64,000 bases of DNA from Conoideocrella luteorostrata (lineage: Eukaryota; Ascomycota; Sordariomycetes; Hypocreales; Clavicipitaceae). Of the stretch, positions 44,601-55,250 are shown in pieces (within the stretch, counting starts at the first letter, position 1; each line of letters opens with the position of its first letter). The notes beneath the pieces are model-generated. The model ran no database searches. It worked only from the letters and a program-made list of their open reading frames with translations, and was not told the origin of the DNA. The position numbers were made by a program, and so were the translations under genes. Location: positions 90,842 through 154,841 of the forward strand of contig JASWJB010000071.1 of NCBI GenBank assembly GCA_032433595.1, given 5' to 3'.

Positions 44601-44950
44601 GGATGCTGGGCGGTGGCCCGGCCGTTGTGTAGCCGAGTGGCATCTTCATAGGAAGAAGGCTGCGTCGGCGGGGATTCGCTCGTAAGGGTAATGAGGTTGC
44701 TGGGAGAACCAGCCATGACGGACTTGGCCCACTCGTTTGTTAAACTAGGAGCAATGTTTGGAGATGCCGAAGTCGTAGACAATGCGTCAAGCAGCGGCGA
44801 TCCAATGGGGTGGTTTCCATTGTCGGTGAGCGAAGGCTTGATCTCCGGAGTGTTGACAGGAGGGGAGGAAGCTTCGGAGGGCGAATGGCTTTTGTTGGAA
44901 GCAGCACTGCTGCTGTCGTGAACCTTGTTACTATTGCTATTACTGTTCAT
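41630..44950 (-). CDS. WD40/BCAS3-domain protein
   Basis: Single exon, 1106 residues. A Ser/Pro-rich N-terminal ~200 residues (MNSNSNSNKVHDSSS) precedes a beta-propeller region with VVLAGYEGGLQVYAVSK, CLKGLRGGVHHAKILPW, and SFISFSPSSMALFTASTKGD followed by a WD40-type VQTVWDLLRL. A BCAS3-like segment follows (HGDRLAMVTDRGTIHLLDM, then PGIGLPSVGCVSWFRGRRS). BCAS3 proteins bind phosphoinositides together with PHAF1 at autophagosomes in animals; a fungal role in autophagy or cytoskeleton is inferred from the family only. The C-terminus is acidic (EDGFFEDDCEVLDFADQRV). No introns were needed. The start is the first ATG of the frame. Confidence 0.87.
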   Translation of the reverse strand: MNSNSNSNKVHDSSSAASNKSHSPSEASSPPVNTPEIKPSLTDNGNHPIGSPLLDALSTTSASPNIAPSLTNEWAKSVMAGSPSNLITLTSESPPTQPSSYEDATRLHNGRATAQHPFTGSSPASLSPPNSNRRPLSFQSEAQYHIAGTPPRSTSAAYRRSSLYSQYTASLAASPRQPPLPHQPQQHFFGVQDLDLTITPQSGMKAGDHGFFFGFDKLPSGHGLSTKTEKVVLAGYEGGLQVYAVSKKGFELINCLKGLRGGVHHAKILPWTIDGQNSYAFPAVAVVIHGPVLPSRSIDVDGRQDAASGATPDSSASPRPSYAHPEAFPARAVPTIRFYQTSVEIYSLKTNKLVDVLLQAPKITINTEVSLSSPLFQPPPPSGAFSVKADAGTIAICSGVTGECWIYRQLLEIQNAHMFACAGKVWTTIQQSYRAEVAEEADKKSASASTSGPHRPNQLTPILSLNGRWIAYCPSHPSSQASLRAHLPVPTLGRAPGVSSMAPPHLPTPSSAVDLPISDSMMNKFMRETTQELISGMKWVGQQGLQAWNSYWSQPPSLQTQQQQARSPPHHWTGTRSPQSDSSQFPPTHGTSASATTTAAAKDPGLVSIIDVEIMPLSVAIHSMTTFAAPLGCSFISFSPSSMALFTASTKGDVQTVWDLLRLQHTSSSPIQTTLSQHETIGPQVRQIAQFSRMTVARIVEVAWSEPHGDRLAMVTDRGTIHLLDMPFSSFMWPPPRRRKVAPKPGAEVSEQSNSAVAIASGALGAAYQAAKPFVSRSRRSSSNAVSPSAGATLRDSAAQGGRVIAASISHSLGKTGTTINQLRHTGENRVSLPPGIGLPSVGCVSWFRGRRSQSLFSLGGGLVRVFPCRTRASSSAPGKKISRANKYKDTKLPLLPDDVVAPLVRQIMELGAADEYLEMSEADMEAGNTMTLKSPPHAAAVPRHGLDATIPQAEIESSAPYQPFHTDRRVLLCEYGRVDSASVLLANVALEDNPSMMKKKTKGKQNTELSTGLETGAASAWAFGQDIPSVKLDLGFPAASEEDFIGPDDHMALPQSAMERVMQYGDAEQIVVTTRRRRGARQGEGDEDGFFEDDCEVLDFADQRV

Positions 44951-47334
44951 GATGACAGAGGAGAGTGAACAAGGTCAGTCACGCATATCCGATGACAAGT
45001 CACGAGACAAGAAGGCAGGGAGGTTCTGAAACGGGATGGAAGGAGGCACTCACGAGAACTTGGCAGCAGCCTGTTTGGTCACCGCTGCTGATATTCCACC
45101 ATTTTCTTTGGCATGTTTCTTGTCTTTTTTGCCTGCAAAGATACGTCAGTCGTATTATTCCCTCGCGCATTCGTGCTCAGCAGCCAGCAGGAGTCGGAAT
45201 TTCGGGGAGCATCAACCAAGCTTGGATAGACATACTGGGCATTCAGCCGGTGTTGGCCCAAGACTCGAAGTAGTTTCCCACTCCGCGAGGCGGCCAGAGA
45301 AAAAGAGTGAGAGATCCAAGGTCGATCCAAACGAAATAGCCAATTTCTGCCACAACAATCTACGAAAATGATAACTCGATACCGGTCGATGTGGTGTCGA
45401 AAGTCCTGGTGCAAGATAGAGGGGCACGGAGGGGCAGATGTTATCGGTGATAGCGGGAGACGCGGCACTGCCAGTCACCGGCACGAAGGGGAGGAACGTC
45501 TATCGATCAAAGAGAATGTAAAAAGAGAAGGTCGACAAGCAAGTTGAAATGAATGTCCAGAATATGTCGTTCGTCGTCAATATGTTATTCGCAGTTCATG
45601 GGTATCAATTATTGAAGGGAGTGGGTTTGATGGGAACAGGAAAGAGCTCCGAGGGGCGGCGAGAGAGTCACAGCATCAAGTCAACCAGACGCAATTGCAC
45701 CAGCTACCAGCGGCGGCTAAGAGCTACGAGGCGATGAGCCAGCCAGGCTAGGAAACGGAGTGAGTGACATTGCAGCAGCAAGGTACCAGTTGTTGACGGT
45801 GAAGGGTGTGTCACAACCATCTAGGCCCGCGCGCCGCCCGAACACAGGCAGACCCCAGCCCTCCACCAGCCATGCCCACCAGCCATGTTCCACTCTGTCG
45901 CCATGCCGTCGGCAGGGGAGTGACAAGACAACGTGCTACGCGCAGCTGAGGGGCTGACGGACCTGCGAGTAAGTAGTCCTTCCGGAGTGGTGCTATCCCA
46001 CCAGCTAGTACTCCGCTGCCGGCCAGGCTGAGAGTGGGTCGCCGGACTTGTGCTCCCTTCGAAACTCTGGAACAAGATCACGCCCCGTGGCCGTGGGCAA
46101 CTTCTGACGCAGGGACATGATTGATGGGAGGGATGATGGGAGCATGCGGGGAACAATCACACTCACACTCGCTCTCGCACTCACGCTTGCGGACAGATCT
46201 TGTGCAACTTGTTTGCATACTAGTTAGTCGTCAGCCCAACAGCCAGCCCAGCAGCCAGCCCAGCAGCCTGCCCAGTCACCAGCCAAGTACTGGAGCGTGC
46301 CGAAAGTGTATGGTCCGGTTCGTCATGCATGAAGAGAGATGCCCGTTATGGAACAGACGGGGCCTTTTTAATGCGCAAATGAGGCAGATGCAGACGGCGG
46401 CAACGGCGCAAGCCTCTGGATAGCGTGTATCCATTCAAGAGACATAACAGTTCCTCTTGACGAGCAATAAGTTCTTTATTGTATTAAACGTCAGAATATG
46501 TCAGTGTCGTCAACAAGACACATTCACGGGATTTTTTCCACGGCTTTCTCAAAGAACCCACACGAAGGGGCAAACTCCATTGAGCTGTCTGTACCATCGA
46601 TACTCCGTTCGCCGGTGACGTACGCTGGCTTATGACGAGCCTTGAATCCCACGCGCTCCTGGGGACACCCCCCCTTCACCGGCATATTTCCAGCCAAATG
46701 CTATTTGCTTTGGTAGAAACAATAGGCGCCACCACATGATGGCTGCGACGCGCCATGAGATGAGCGCTGGTCAGGTGAGCTGTGCCCCCTACGCCACTGG
46801 AGGCTTCGCAGTACTAGTAAGCTGCTCGCAGGGGGCCAGAAGGTTCGAGGCACTAGTTAATGTTGTAGCTTAGTTATCGGATACGGAGCAATAGTCTCCA
46901 CTTAAAGAACATACATAATCATTCAGTATGGACGGAATACGGAGATGAGTGTACCGAGTGAGTGTACGGAGCACTCGGCATGATAAACCAAGGTAACGGC
47001 ATTCCGACACGAGGGGAATCCAAGCATGTAGCTTGTACAATAACTATATGTAAACCGCTTACGAGAGGGCTAGCTCGTCGCAAGAAGCGGCTTGCATAAA
47101 TTGGTTGGGCACGGAATGCAAGGCACTCTTTCTGATGACGAAGCACTCTCATACGGCCTGCAACTTCATGAGATGTTGTACTAGTAAGCGGGAACTAGTC
47201 AACATTGATGACACACATTGCATCAGACGGTACACCATTCCAGTTGTGCAAGCTGCAGGCACAGCAAACCATTACCAGCTTTTTGCCACCACTCCAAGTA
47301 TACTCATTCAGAACCTTATTCCGCGAGCACCACC
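44951..47334. other. Long intergenic region
   Basis: 2.4 kb upstream of the BCAS3-like gene and downstream of the SnoaL-like gene. It includes a short Gln/Pro-type repeat (CAGCCCAGCAGC units near 46229-46285), a 27-bp segment at 46479-46505 that resembles 7696-7722, and a TACGGAGCACTC site (46965). No gene is supported. Confidence 0.45.
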
Positions 47335-47920
47335 TCACTTCTGCAGCCAAACCTGATAGTGCCTGAACTTCCATTCCTCCTTCTCGCCGTACATGCCCTT
47401 CTTCAGAATCGCGTGGCCAGCCCAAGGTACCGCGAGAGACTGGCCTAGCTTGGTCTGGAGCTTCACCTCGCCGAAGAGCATGAACTCGCATTCTTGGTTC
47501 AAATCTCCTGAATCTGAATTCTGGTCTCCGAACCGCCCTGGAAATACTTTGAATACCGAATGTTGACGTTCCTGAACGGTAGTCCACATTCTGCTTCGGA
47601 GTTCTCGGATCTCTAATTACTGTGAGTGACTATTTATTTATTTATTGGGGGGGGGTTTTTTTTTTCGTTTTCATATAATCTCCGCCTCGTATATTACACG
47701 AAGGGGCCAGAAAAGCGAACATACCCTGCTCGCCGGTCCCTCTATCATTTCCCATAACGACTTGCGCATCCTGTGTGAAGTGGCTTATCCACAGCTCATT
47801 GCGGTCCGCTCGATCCGAGTCCCGGTAGAAATTTGTTATAAAGGTTCGGATCTCTGGGTCGGGCAGATCATCGTGATGTGGATATATGGGGAAGTAACCG
47901 CCGCTTAGTTGTCCAGACAT
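47335..47920 (-). CDS. SnoaL/NTF2-like fold protein (two exons)
   Basis: Exons 47920-47725 and 47612-47335 give 157 residues. The first part (MSGQLSGGYFPIYPHHDDLP, then FITNFYRDSDRADRNELWISHFTQDAQVVMG) has the N-terminal helices and acidic pocket of the SnoaL/NTF2 fold. The second part (IRELRSRMWTTVQERQHSV, KVFPGRF, EFMLFGEVKLQTKLG, WAGHAIL, EEWKFRHYQVWLQK) supplies the curved beta-sheet. Proteins of this size and pattern are frequent orphan members in ascomycetes; substrate unknown. The upstream frame is open to 48106 but the ATG at 47920 matches the family start. Confidence 0.82.
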
Positions 47921-48671
47921 GATGTTTATGGAGTGACAAATATGATAGGAAATGGGCTGGTGGCGAGGCAGTTTGTAGAAGATGAGTCGCGAGTTGATGA
48001 CGTTCAAGCTTGTGTGGGGGGACATCAGATGCTTTGCTGACATGCAGTGTTGCCGGAGAGAACAACCAGTAGCCAGTTGGTGCTGCAAGCAGTGGGGTAA
48101 GCGCACCTAAGTACGGAGCACTCCGTAGTTAGTCATAGGCTACTCCGTACATTAATCGAGAAACGTACCGCGATTATTTTGTTGACCGAAACTACGGCGT
48201 GCACACCACCCCTACGGCACCGCACCTACAAGGATACGTGACCGCTGCAGGGTAATTCGGGCGCAAGCTCTTGTAATCCACGTCATGAGCACAATAGGGG
48301 CCGGCATACACCTAAGCCGTCCACAAGTAGAAACAAATCCTATCATTAGAGTGAAAATCGATCCGTTCTGCTCAACTTAGCTACGAGGGAACAATCTCCG
48401 TTACACGTACGATTCAGCTATGCTCAATTGATTATGAAGTCATCTGCCCCCTTGTTCCTGCATGTGTCTGCGTGTGTATGTATATGTGTGTATGTGTATA
48501 CACCACATAGATTACAATCGTTACTTTCCTCCATACCAATGAAGTCAGTCCCTAAATTCAAGTACAATACAGAATAGCCAATCCACTCGAGTAGCCCCAT
48601 CGGTGGGTAGTCCCCCAAACGCCAAGTTGCTGTAAAAAAGTAGCACACGCCTTGCCTCTGGAAGGGGAAAA
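47921..48671. other. Intergenic region
   Basis: 751 bp upstream of the SnoaL-like gene. It contains TACGGAGCACTCCGTA (48112-48127) and TACTCCGTAC (48141-48150) close together and a GT-rich microsatellite-like stretch (48470-48502). No gene is seen. Confidence 0.45.
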
Positions 48672-51565
48672 TTACTTCTTTACCCCCCGAGCACTCACTT
48701 CCCCCTTCTCCCCTATGTTCAGGAGCTTCCTACAGTCAGGACAGTACCACTTTGTTGTCCGGGCAGGAATGTCCTCCAGGCCCACGCATTCAAGGTGGAA
48801 CCACTCCAACTTGCACATCTGGATATCAAAACACATGCAAGGTTAGCCTTTGACTCCATGATAACGGACATTCCACCCCACTGCATCTCATTACGGGGGA
48901 AACTTACATCAGGGTTATCGCACTTGATCATGGTGCCAAAACTAACCCTATTGCATAAACAATATCGCAGCTCGTCTGGATCTATCGGATTCCCCTCGTC
49001 GTCTACCTCTTCCATCTCTGTCTCTAATCCCTGTCCCTTTTCCTTCTTCGTCGCGCGGGCCTTCTTCTTTGGCGCGGCCTTCCGCTTGCCCACGGCACTG
49101 CTTCCGCCGCTGTTGGTGGTACTAACAACACCAGGGGCGGGACGCTTTGTCCGCTTCGTGGGCGGCTTGAACTCGGGCGCCGGGGTGGTTCGGGCAGTGC
49201 TGGCGCGGCGAGGTCGATCGGCTGCCAAGGAAGGCGGCTCCAGGCTCATCGCTTTGCCTCGCGAGCCTGGTCGGCGCGCTGCGATGCCGTCTGTAGGGCC
49301 GGGAGTTTGTCCGCGGGAAGGAGGTCTCAAGGCAGGTGTGTCGGATGGCGATTGGCGTTGTGTTCGCTTGGCCACTTCTCCGCGGGTTTCTCGCTTGACT
49401 GGTTCACGGGTAGGTGGCGCGACTGGTGTTGTGGACTTTCTTCGATCCGTTCGCGGTAACGGCACGGGAGTCTCCGCGGGTGGCTTGATGGGTACTGTGG
49501 TAGTGGTAGTACTGGTGGTGGTGGTATTTGTGGCATTGGCATTGGCGTTGTAATTCGTAGTTGGATTAGGGGTTGGAGACAATGCAGACCGAACAGAACT
49601 CTGTGGAGGCATGGGGATGGGAACGGGGGTTTGTGATTGAGTGGCTACCACGGTCCCCCCAGGTGTCAATAGTTCTGGAGGCAGAGTGTTCGCAACGTTG
49701 CTGCTGGCGCTGCTGCTCCGGCCGCTGGTATTCATCTTGACATTGCTGCCGTTACCGTTACCGTGTGAGTTATTGTTGCTCTTGTTATTGCTGCTGGAAT
49801 CCGCTGCCAGCGCAATGTTCTGGCTCATACCAGGGCGTTGTGGTGGGGGAACAGGAGTTTCCATTTTGCTTCGCTTGGGCTGGGGTTGTGGCGGCGTCGA
49901 CTCAGCAGACTCGGCTAGTTCGTTCTCAGTCTCCCCGTCAGGATCTCTCTTCCTCTTGTTGGTTGGCCGAGGATTCGTTCTCGATTTTTCCGGTGACTGG
50001 CTCCCCTCTTTGATTTCCCTAGATTCCTTGGGATCCTTGAGATCCTTAGAGTCCTTAGAGTCCTTAGAGTCCTTGGAGTCCTTGGAGTCCTTAGAGTCTT
50101 TGGAGTCCTTAAAATCCTTAGAATCCTTGGACCCCTTGGACTTGTCAGGTTTATCAGGCTTGTCAGACTTATCAGGCTTGTCGGGTTTCTCAGGCTTGTC
50201 CGACTTGTCCGACTTGCTCTTGTCGTCGCCCGTGATGAGCTTAGCATCATGAACCAACTTGACCATCTTTCTCGCCGATTCCTCGGCCTCTTCCGCAGCC
50301 TGCTTAGCCAGTGCCTCCCGCTTGAGCTTCTTGGCTTCATTCAGTTTCATTCCTCTATTGCTCGTTGGAACTTCCTCGGCTCCGATCGCGTCGGCACTAA
50401 TAGCCCCAGCGGGCATATGCTGGGATCCAGACTGATCATCTACGACTAAAGCGGGAACGCTGGGGTTGAAATCCTCGCCCTCAGCTTCGGCCTTCTTCTT
50501 GGCCTCTCTGTATTCATCTGGCCCTCGGCCCAGGGATTTTAGCTCCCTCGCCACCATAGTCTCGCTAGGTGTCCAGGTGGCGTTCTTCTTCATGCGCTTC
50601 CGTAACTTTGCCAACTCGTAATTGGTAAGTTGTAGCCAAGGAGCATCCGCACTACCAATGACAGCGTTTTCTGGTGGCGGGTTGAGAAGGGCTGCAGCGT
50701 TTGCGGCAGCCGCGGCGCTCATTGCAACAGAGTTGTATGTCACAGGCCGCGCCAATCGACTATTTGGTTTGTGAACTTTGCTCGATACGAGCTTTATTCG
50801 TGGGGTGGCTGGTGTCCTTCGCCCGTTGCCAAACACGTCGGAGTCTTCATCCGTGCTTATGTCACTATCGTCGCTACCAGTGTCATATTCGATTTCGTAC
50901 GGCGCCAGAACCTCTCCTGGGACCGTGACTCTAGGAATCCGGTGGCGTCGTATCTTCTGTCCATCTTCTCCCACTTCTGGCTTGGCACGGATTGCCTGCG
51001 GTGATTTGGGTGCCACGGGGCTTTTGGGCTCTTCGGTTGGGTAATTGCTCATCATCTCTTGTAGCTTCGTGAGCAAGACCTTTGCCTTGTTGTAATGGCG
51101 ACTGACATTCTCAGACATCCTCACGGCCTCGTCATGTGCAAATACTCGCGAGCTCATGGCATGATCCAGCTTCTCTGATATGTCGGCGCGTAGATTTGCT
51201 GGCGCGGGACGACCCTCCGACGCCAGACTTGGAAGCTGGCCCCATGTTGTCGTCAGCTCATTAACCTTTACCGACGCATCCGCGTATGTCTCGTCAAGTT
51301 TCCCTATCAGCGTGAGAGACCGAATCACGTCCGAAGGCAAGTATTCAGTGAAGTCGAGAAAGTCGGTCACGGTGGTTTGCGCATCGGGGTCAACACGAGG
51401 TTCGACGGTCTTGTCGACAGAGCCCAAGGTCTGGCCTGCCACTGCCGCTGCCGCTGCCGCTGCCTCTGCTGATGCCATCGCCTTGTTTGCAGAGCTGATA
51501 TCTTTTGGCGATGCGGCATCGTCGACGTCGCTGGTCGCAGCTTGGTCTGTGCCGGGGGCGGCCAT
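48672..51565 (-). CDS. ING-family PHD-finger chromatin protein (two exons)
   Basis: Exons 51565-48908 and 48818-48672 give 934 residues. The N-terminal ING domain (VTDFLDFTEYLPSDVIRSLT, LIGKLDETY, then VRMSENVSRHYNKAKVLL) is followed by a very long, low-complexity middle with tandem Lys-Asp-Ser and Asp-Lys-Pro units. A C-terminal PHD finger comes last: YCLCNRVSFGTMIKCDNPD, then CKLEWFHLECVGL and KWYCPDCRKLL. The Cys4-His-Cys3 ligands and the Trp reader residue are complete only after splicing. ING proteins read H3K4me3 and recruit histone acetyltransferase or deacetylase complexes; which complex is not clear here. At over 900 residues it is far longer than typical ING proteins because of the middle region. 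Confidence 0.92.
50030..50216. repeat. 9-bp coding minisatellites inside the ING gene
   Basis: Two adjacent tracts: about 50030-50130 with units close to GAGTCCTTA (Lys-Asp-Ser on the coding strand) and about 50140-50216 with GACTTGTCAGG-like units (Asp-Lys-Pro/Ser). Unit length is a multiple of three, so copy-number changes would keep the frame. Confidence 0.85.
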
Positions 51566-52822
51566 CGCGCTGCTTCGTCTCAAAAGTGAAGCGTGGGCGC
51601 GTAGAAAGACAATGCGGGGGGGACTAAGATCGCCGCCGGGGCTGGGAGGACGATGATGTTGATGATGATGCTAGCGATGACCGTTTGCCGAGCCCGCGCA
51701 GCCATTTGTTTTGTCTGCTCTACCGCGATGAAACTCGAGTCGCAAGGTTGCGATGCGCGCGATCTGCCGTGGAGCTCCAAGCGTGTCTAGCTAGCATTCG
51801 GTAGGTAAGAGGTAGCGAAGTAGCTCCCAACCTTGTGTGTGCGGTCACTAGGTACGGGAGTAACTACGGAGCACTCCGTACGGAGTAACTACAGATGTAC
51901 CTGTTTGGCTGTGCGGTCCCCACAGTCAGCGCCAGCGCCTGCGCCAGTACCCGTCAAGTCCAGTTTGCTGCGCAACATTATGTAAGCGAGCAAATGCGCC
52001 TCGCGCCCGCAAACCGTCTGTCCCTGAGCATGTAACTCTCCATACCGTGAGTTTAGGCCGGGCTTACCCAGCATCTCTGCGAGCTGAACTTGGGGATGCG
52101 ATTTCCGAGCGAACCAACCCCAGTCACTCACCGACTGACTGCCTGCCAAGAATCCACCTGCATAATTCCCGTCTGGTCATGAACGGGGCAACAAATTCGC
52201 TTAGGCTCTAGAATACGTGTTATGAGTCCCGCGAAGGACCCTCCGATGACGCTGCTTCCATGGTCCAGCCGAGCAACAGACGCTCCCTCACACAACCAGA
52301 CCAGCATTCCACATGGCACACCAGTCAGCAGCACGCCATTCTTTCCCACCTTCTTCTACGGGTCCTTGCTCAGCTTGACGGGCTTGCGTCACATTCCATC
52401 TCTCTCGTGTGTCAGTGGGCATCGGCCTGGCCGGGTCGGAGGCCGGTCAACTTCAGCCTCACGTAGCTATTATTATCCTCCATCACAGCTCACACCTGCA
52501 TATTCCCGATTTCCAGGACTAGGCTGGTCCCGTTCCTTGGGTCTAACACGTCGTGCTATCCACTTTCATCCAATAAGCAGCCAAAGTGACCACTCAGCGC
52601 TCGCTAAAACACTTGTAAATTTCCTAATATGTAATGTGCGAGCTCCACGATATGTACAAACAACGGGATCCCAAACCCACCCCAAACCTAGCCAAAGCAT
52701 ACCAGAATAAAAAGACAGCCCCAACGATTTAAAAGTTTCGAACATGAAGTTGAAAAACAAGGAGACAAACAATGCTCTCCCGAGAAGGGAAACAACAACA
52801 GAGGGTATTGTGCGTTTTTAGG
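51566..52822. promoter_or_regulatory. Upstream region of the ING gene
   Basis: 1.26 kb upstream of the ING start and downstream of the bactofilin-like gene. A compound site TACGGAGCACTCCGTACGGAGTA-type lies at 51865-51887. No coding sequence is seen. Confidence 0.45.
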
Positions 52823-53573
52823 CTAGAAATCCCAGTCTGGCTCTTGCTCTCTTACCAATTTCGGCCCTGTCACCTCCTCGGTCTCTTCCACAACATACGT
52901 TGACGCTGGCCCAATTAATGATAATGAGCCGTACACGACAAGCTTCCTACATTTCCTAAAAGTGAAAAAAAAAAAAAAAAGTCAGCAGCCAGCCGGGTTG
53001 CAATTTCGAGATGCTTCTCTGCCGTGGCTCACATGTATCCTATTACGCATAGGTTTCCGTAGATTTCCAGGTCCCGGCCTTCCAGAGTTCCCGACACCTT
53101 CAAGGAACCATATCCTTTGATCTTGTCACTACGACTGTCAGATACGGTTACCATGCTGGCCCAAACTCCAAACTCACCTCGCCACTAGAATCCCGTTGAC
53201 AATGATATTGCCGTAAGCTTTAAGCTCGCCCCTGAGAATCAAGTCAGTCAGTAGTATATGACACATCTCAATGCACATCCCGCCTTGGTGGATACAAAGG
53301 ATGACTCAACAAGGGGAGCCGCAGGGCTACCAAGTGACATGGAAGAGGCACGTACTCGCAACTGACACTGCCATTCGTAGTAAGCGGACCGTATGAGTTG
53401 AGACTGCCGCTGATGACGATATCTCCTCCCAGGTTGATGCTACCACCCGACTGAACATTTCCGACCACCTCTAAGGGACCACGAAGATCCAGAGGGTCAT
53501 CACTCTTGATACTTCCCGACCGTTTGAAGTTTGTGTATCCTAGAGACGAGCTGGTGTTGTAGCAGTCCGACAT
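52823..53573 (-). CDS. Bactofilin-like (polymer-forming cytoskeletal) protein (four exons)
   Basis: Exons 53573-53356, 53231-53178, 53134-53033 and 52955-52823 give 168 residues. The core consists of short beta-strand turns with recurring hydrophobic-Gly patterns (GPLEVVGNVQSGG, NLGGDIVISG, LKAYGNIIVNG, IKGYGSLKVSGTLEG, LEIYGNLCVIG), the beta-helix signature of bactofilin/CcmA (DUF583) domains. The C-terminus is acidic and ends QEPDWDF. Bactofilins form filaments in bacteria; the fungal proteins are uncharacterised. The last intron contains a long T tract (52964-52980 on the complementary strand) before its acceptor. The acceptors fit in phase at every junction, so I trust the model. Confidence 0.88.
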
Positions 53574-55250
53574 TACCGCCGAGGCGTGCTGAGCAACGAA
53601 TTGCGAACTATCTGATTAGATCAAAAACTGGTTTCAATTGTTTTGGCAAAGAGGGGCGGAGGAGGCGTCCCGCTTGCAGTGTCCTTGTCCAGTGAGACTG
53701 CGGAGAACCCTTTCTCAACCCAATGAAGTCGAGCCCTCCCCTCCTTAGAGATAGTGTGCAAAGGTAAAGAGAAGCTTATCCGTCGAGGTTCTAAAAACCA
53801 TGAGAGCTTTTTGCAACGCTTTCCTCGGGATCAAAGAGACAATGTAAAGACACAGGCGGAGTCGTCGTGAGGGAAAAAGAGAGGAAGAGAGAGACAAGGG
53901 TGAGATTGGGCGAACAAGGTAGTGCAAATCAGAAAAGAGAACTTTGCTCTCTTTTCCTTCAAAACATACCTCATTGGCACTCGTGTAATACACTTGCTCA
54001 CTGACACTGGCCGTACCTACTGCTCGCCTCGGATAAAGCCGCCTTTGTGTTTGCCAATGGGGCTAAAAGTAGTCACAACAACCTGGTTAGCAACTTGGCA
54101 GGAAGCCAGACCTCGTCATAGCTCTTGATGGCTTATCGTGGCGTTCGTTCCCCGAGGCTATTCTATGTTTGGCAGCAACGACTGGATAGGAATCGTCCAG
54201 TGAAGGGACAGGAACCTGATGCCTTTCCGAGGGACACGAATAAGCCGGGCAAAACCACATGCAGCCCTGGACAAATGGTGACGAGGACAGGAATCCGTTG
54301 TGCCATCTGGCGCAGCGATGGGCGGGCCAGGTTTGATGCGGCTGTTTAGTGAAGGTCGGGTCATACACAGTGGGATAGCAGCACTGGAGCTTCCTTGCAG
54401 TGAGGCAGTGGGGGCAGGGAGGGACCTGACATGCCTCAACATCATGTCACCGTGCTCAACGACAGCCTTACATCTCCGAAATGACAGGTTCCCCACCAGA
54501 CCAAGCATCGTATTTGCGATCTGCGTAATCCGCCATTCCAATTTACCCGCTCTACCTGCTCCGTACAGTTTCGGTCAAGCTGGAGAATGTTCTAACACTC
54601 CCTCGCGCCTTTCGGATGACCTTGATTGGCCACAAAGGCTAACTGAGTGCATTTATCCCACGGGAGGTTCGGACCAACTAGTTAAGTCACCTGTGCTTTT
54701 GCATCCAATCTGCGCGAATGGATAATGGTCACTTCTACCTTACCATACCGTCATCGCTGCTATTGATCGTCATTTATCCAAACCAGAATCAGAACCAGGA
54801 TCACTATACCTCCCATATAGTGAGAGAACCAGCTCATTGAGTTTACCATGATTCTCTTGCTTGTCAGGCAGATCTTTTCTTCGCCTCTGCTATTGAACCT
54901 TGTACATCTTTATGAAACTGTAACACAATGTTAGCAAATGGCGTTTCATGTCCACCTACATGAATTATCCCGGACCCGCATGCTTCACGGATATCCTTCA
55001 CGGCAAAAATCACAAAGAGGAACATGTGTAAAGTGACTTTGGACATGAGATGATATTAAGGAGTTAGAAAATAACTCTGGAACGTCTTGACATGTGAACC
55101 AAAGTCATCTAAGTAGTAAATATAGAAAGTTGCACATTCGATCTAATTTGTCAGCATTAATGAGCTAACAAATCCTAACACCATTCAATTCCAACTGGTA
55201 TCGCGAAACTAGTAAAATCCCAATCCGTCCCATTACCATCCTTCGTCGCA
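53574..55250. other. Intergenic region
   Basis: 1.7 kb. A 60-codon frame at 54864-55046 (minus) contains an intron-like GTAGGT...GCTAAC...TACAG segment, but its length is a multiple of three and the product has no recognisable family. Not called as a gene. The rest shows nothing. Confidence 0.4.

Noticed and set aside
49641..50252. 203-codon frame antisense to the ING gene
   Set aside because: Reverse reading of the Lys-Asp-Ser repeats gives an artificial Ser/Leu repeat protein.
54864..55046. Possible small gene with an intron-like segment
   Set aside because: The intron-like stretch is a multiple of three and open either way; the 46- or 60-residue product matches nothing I recognise.
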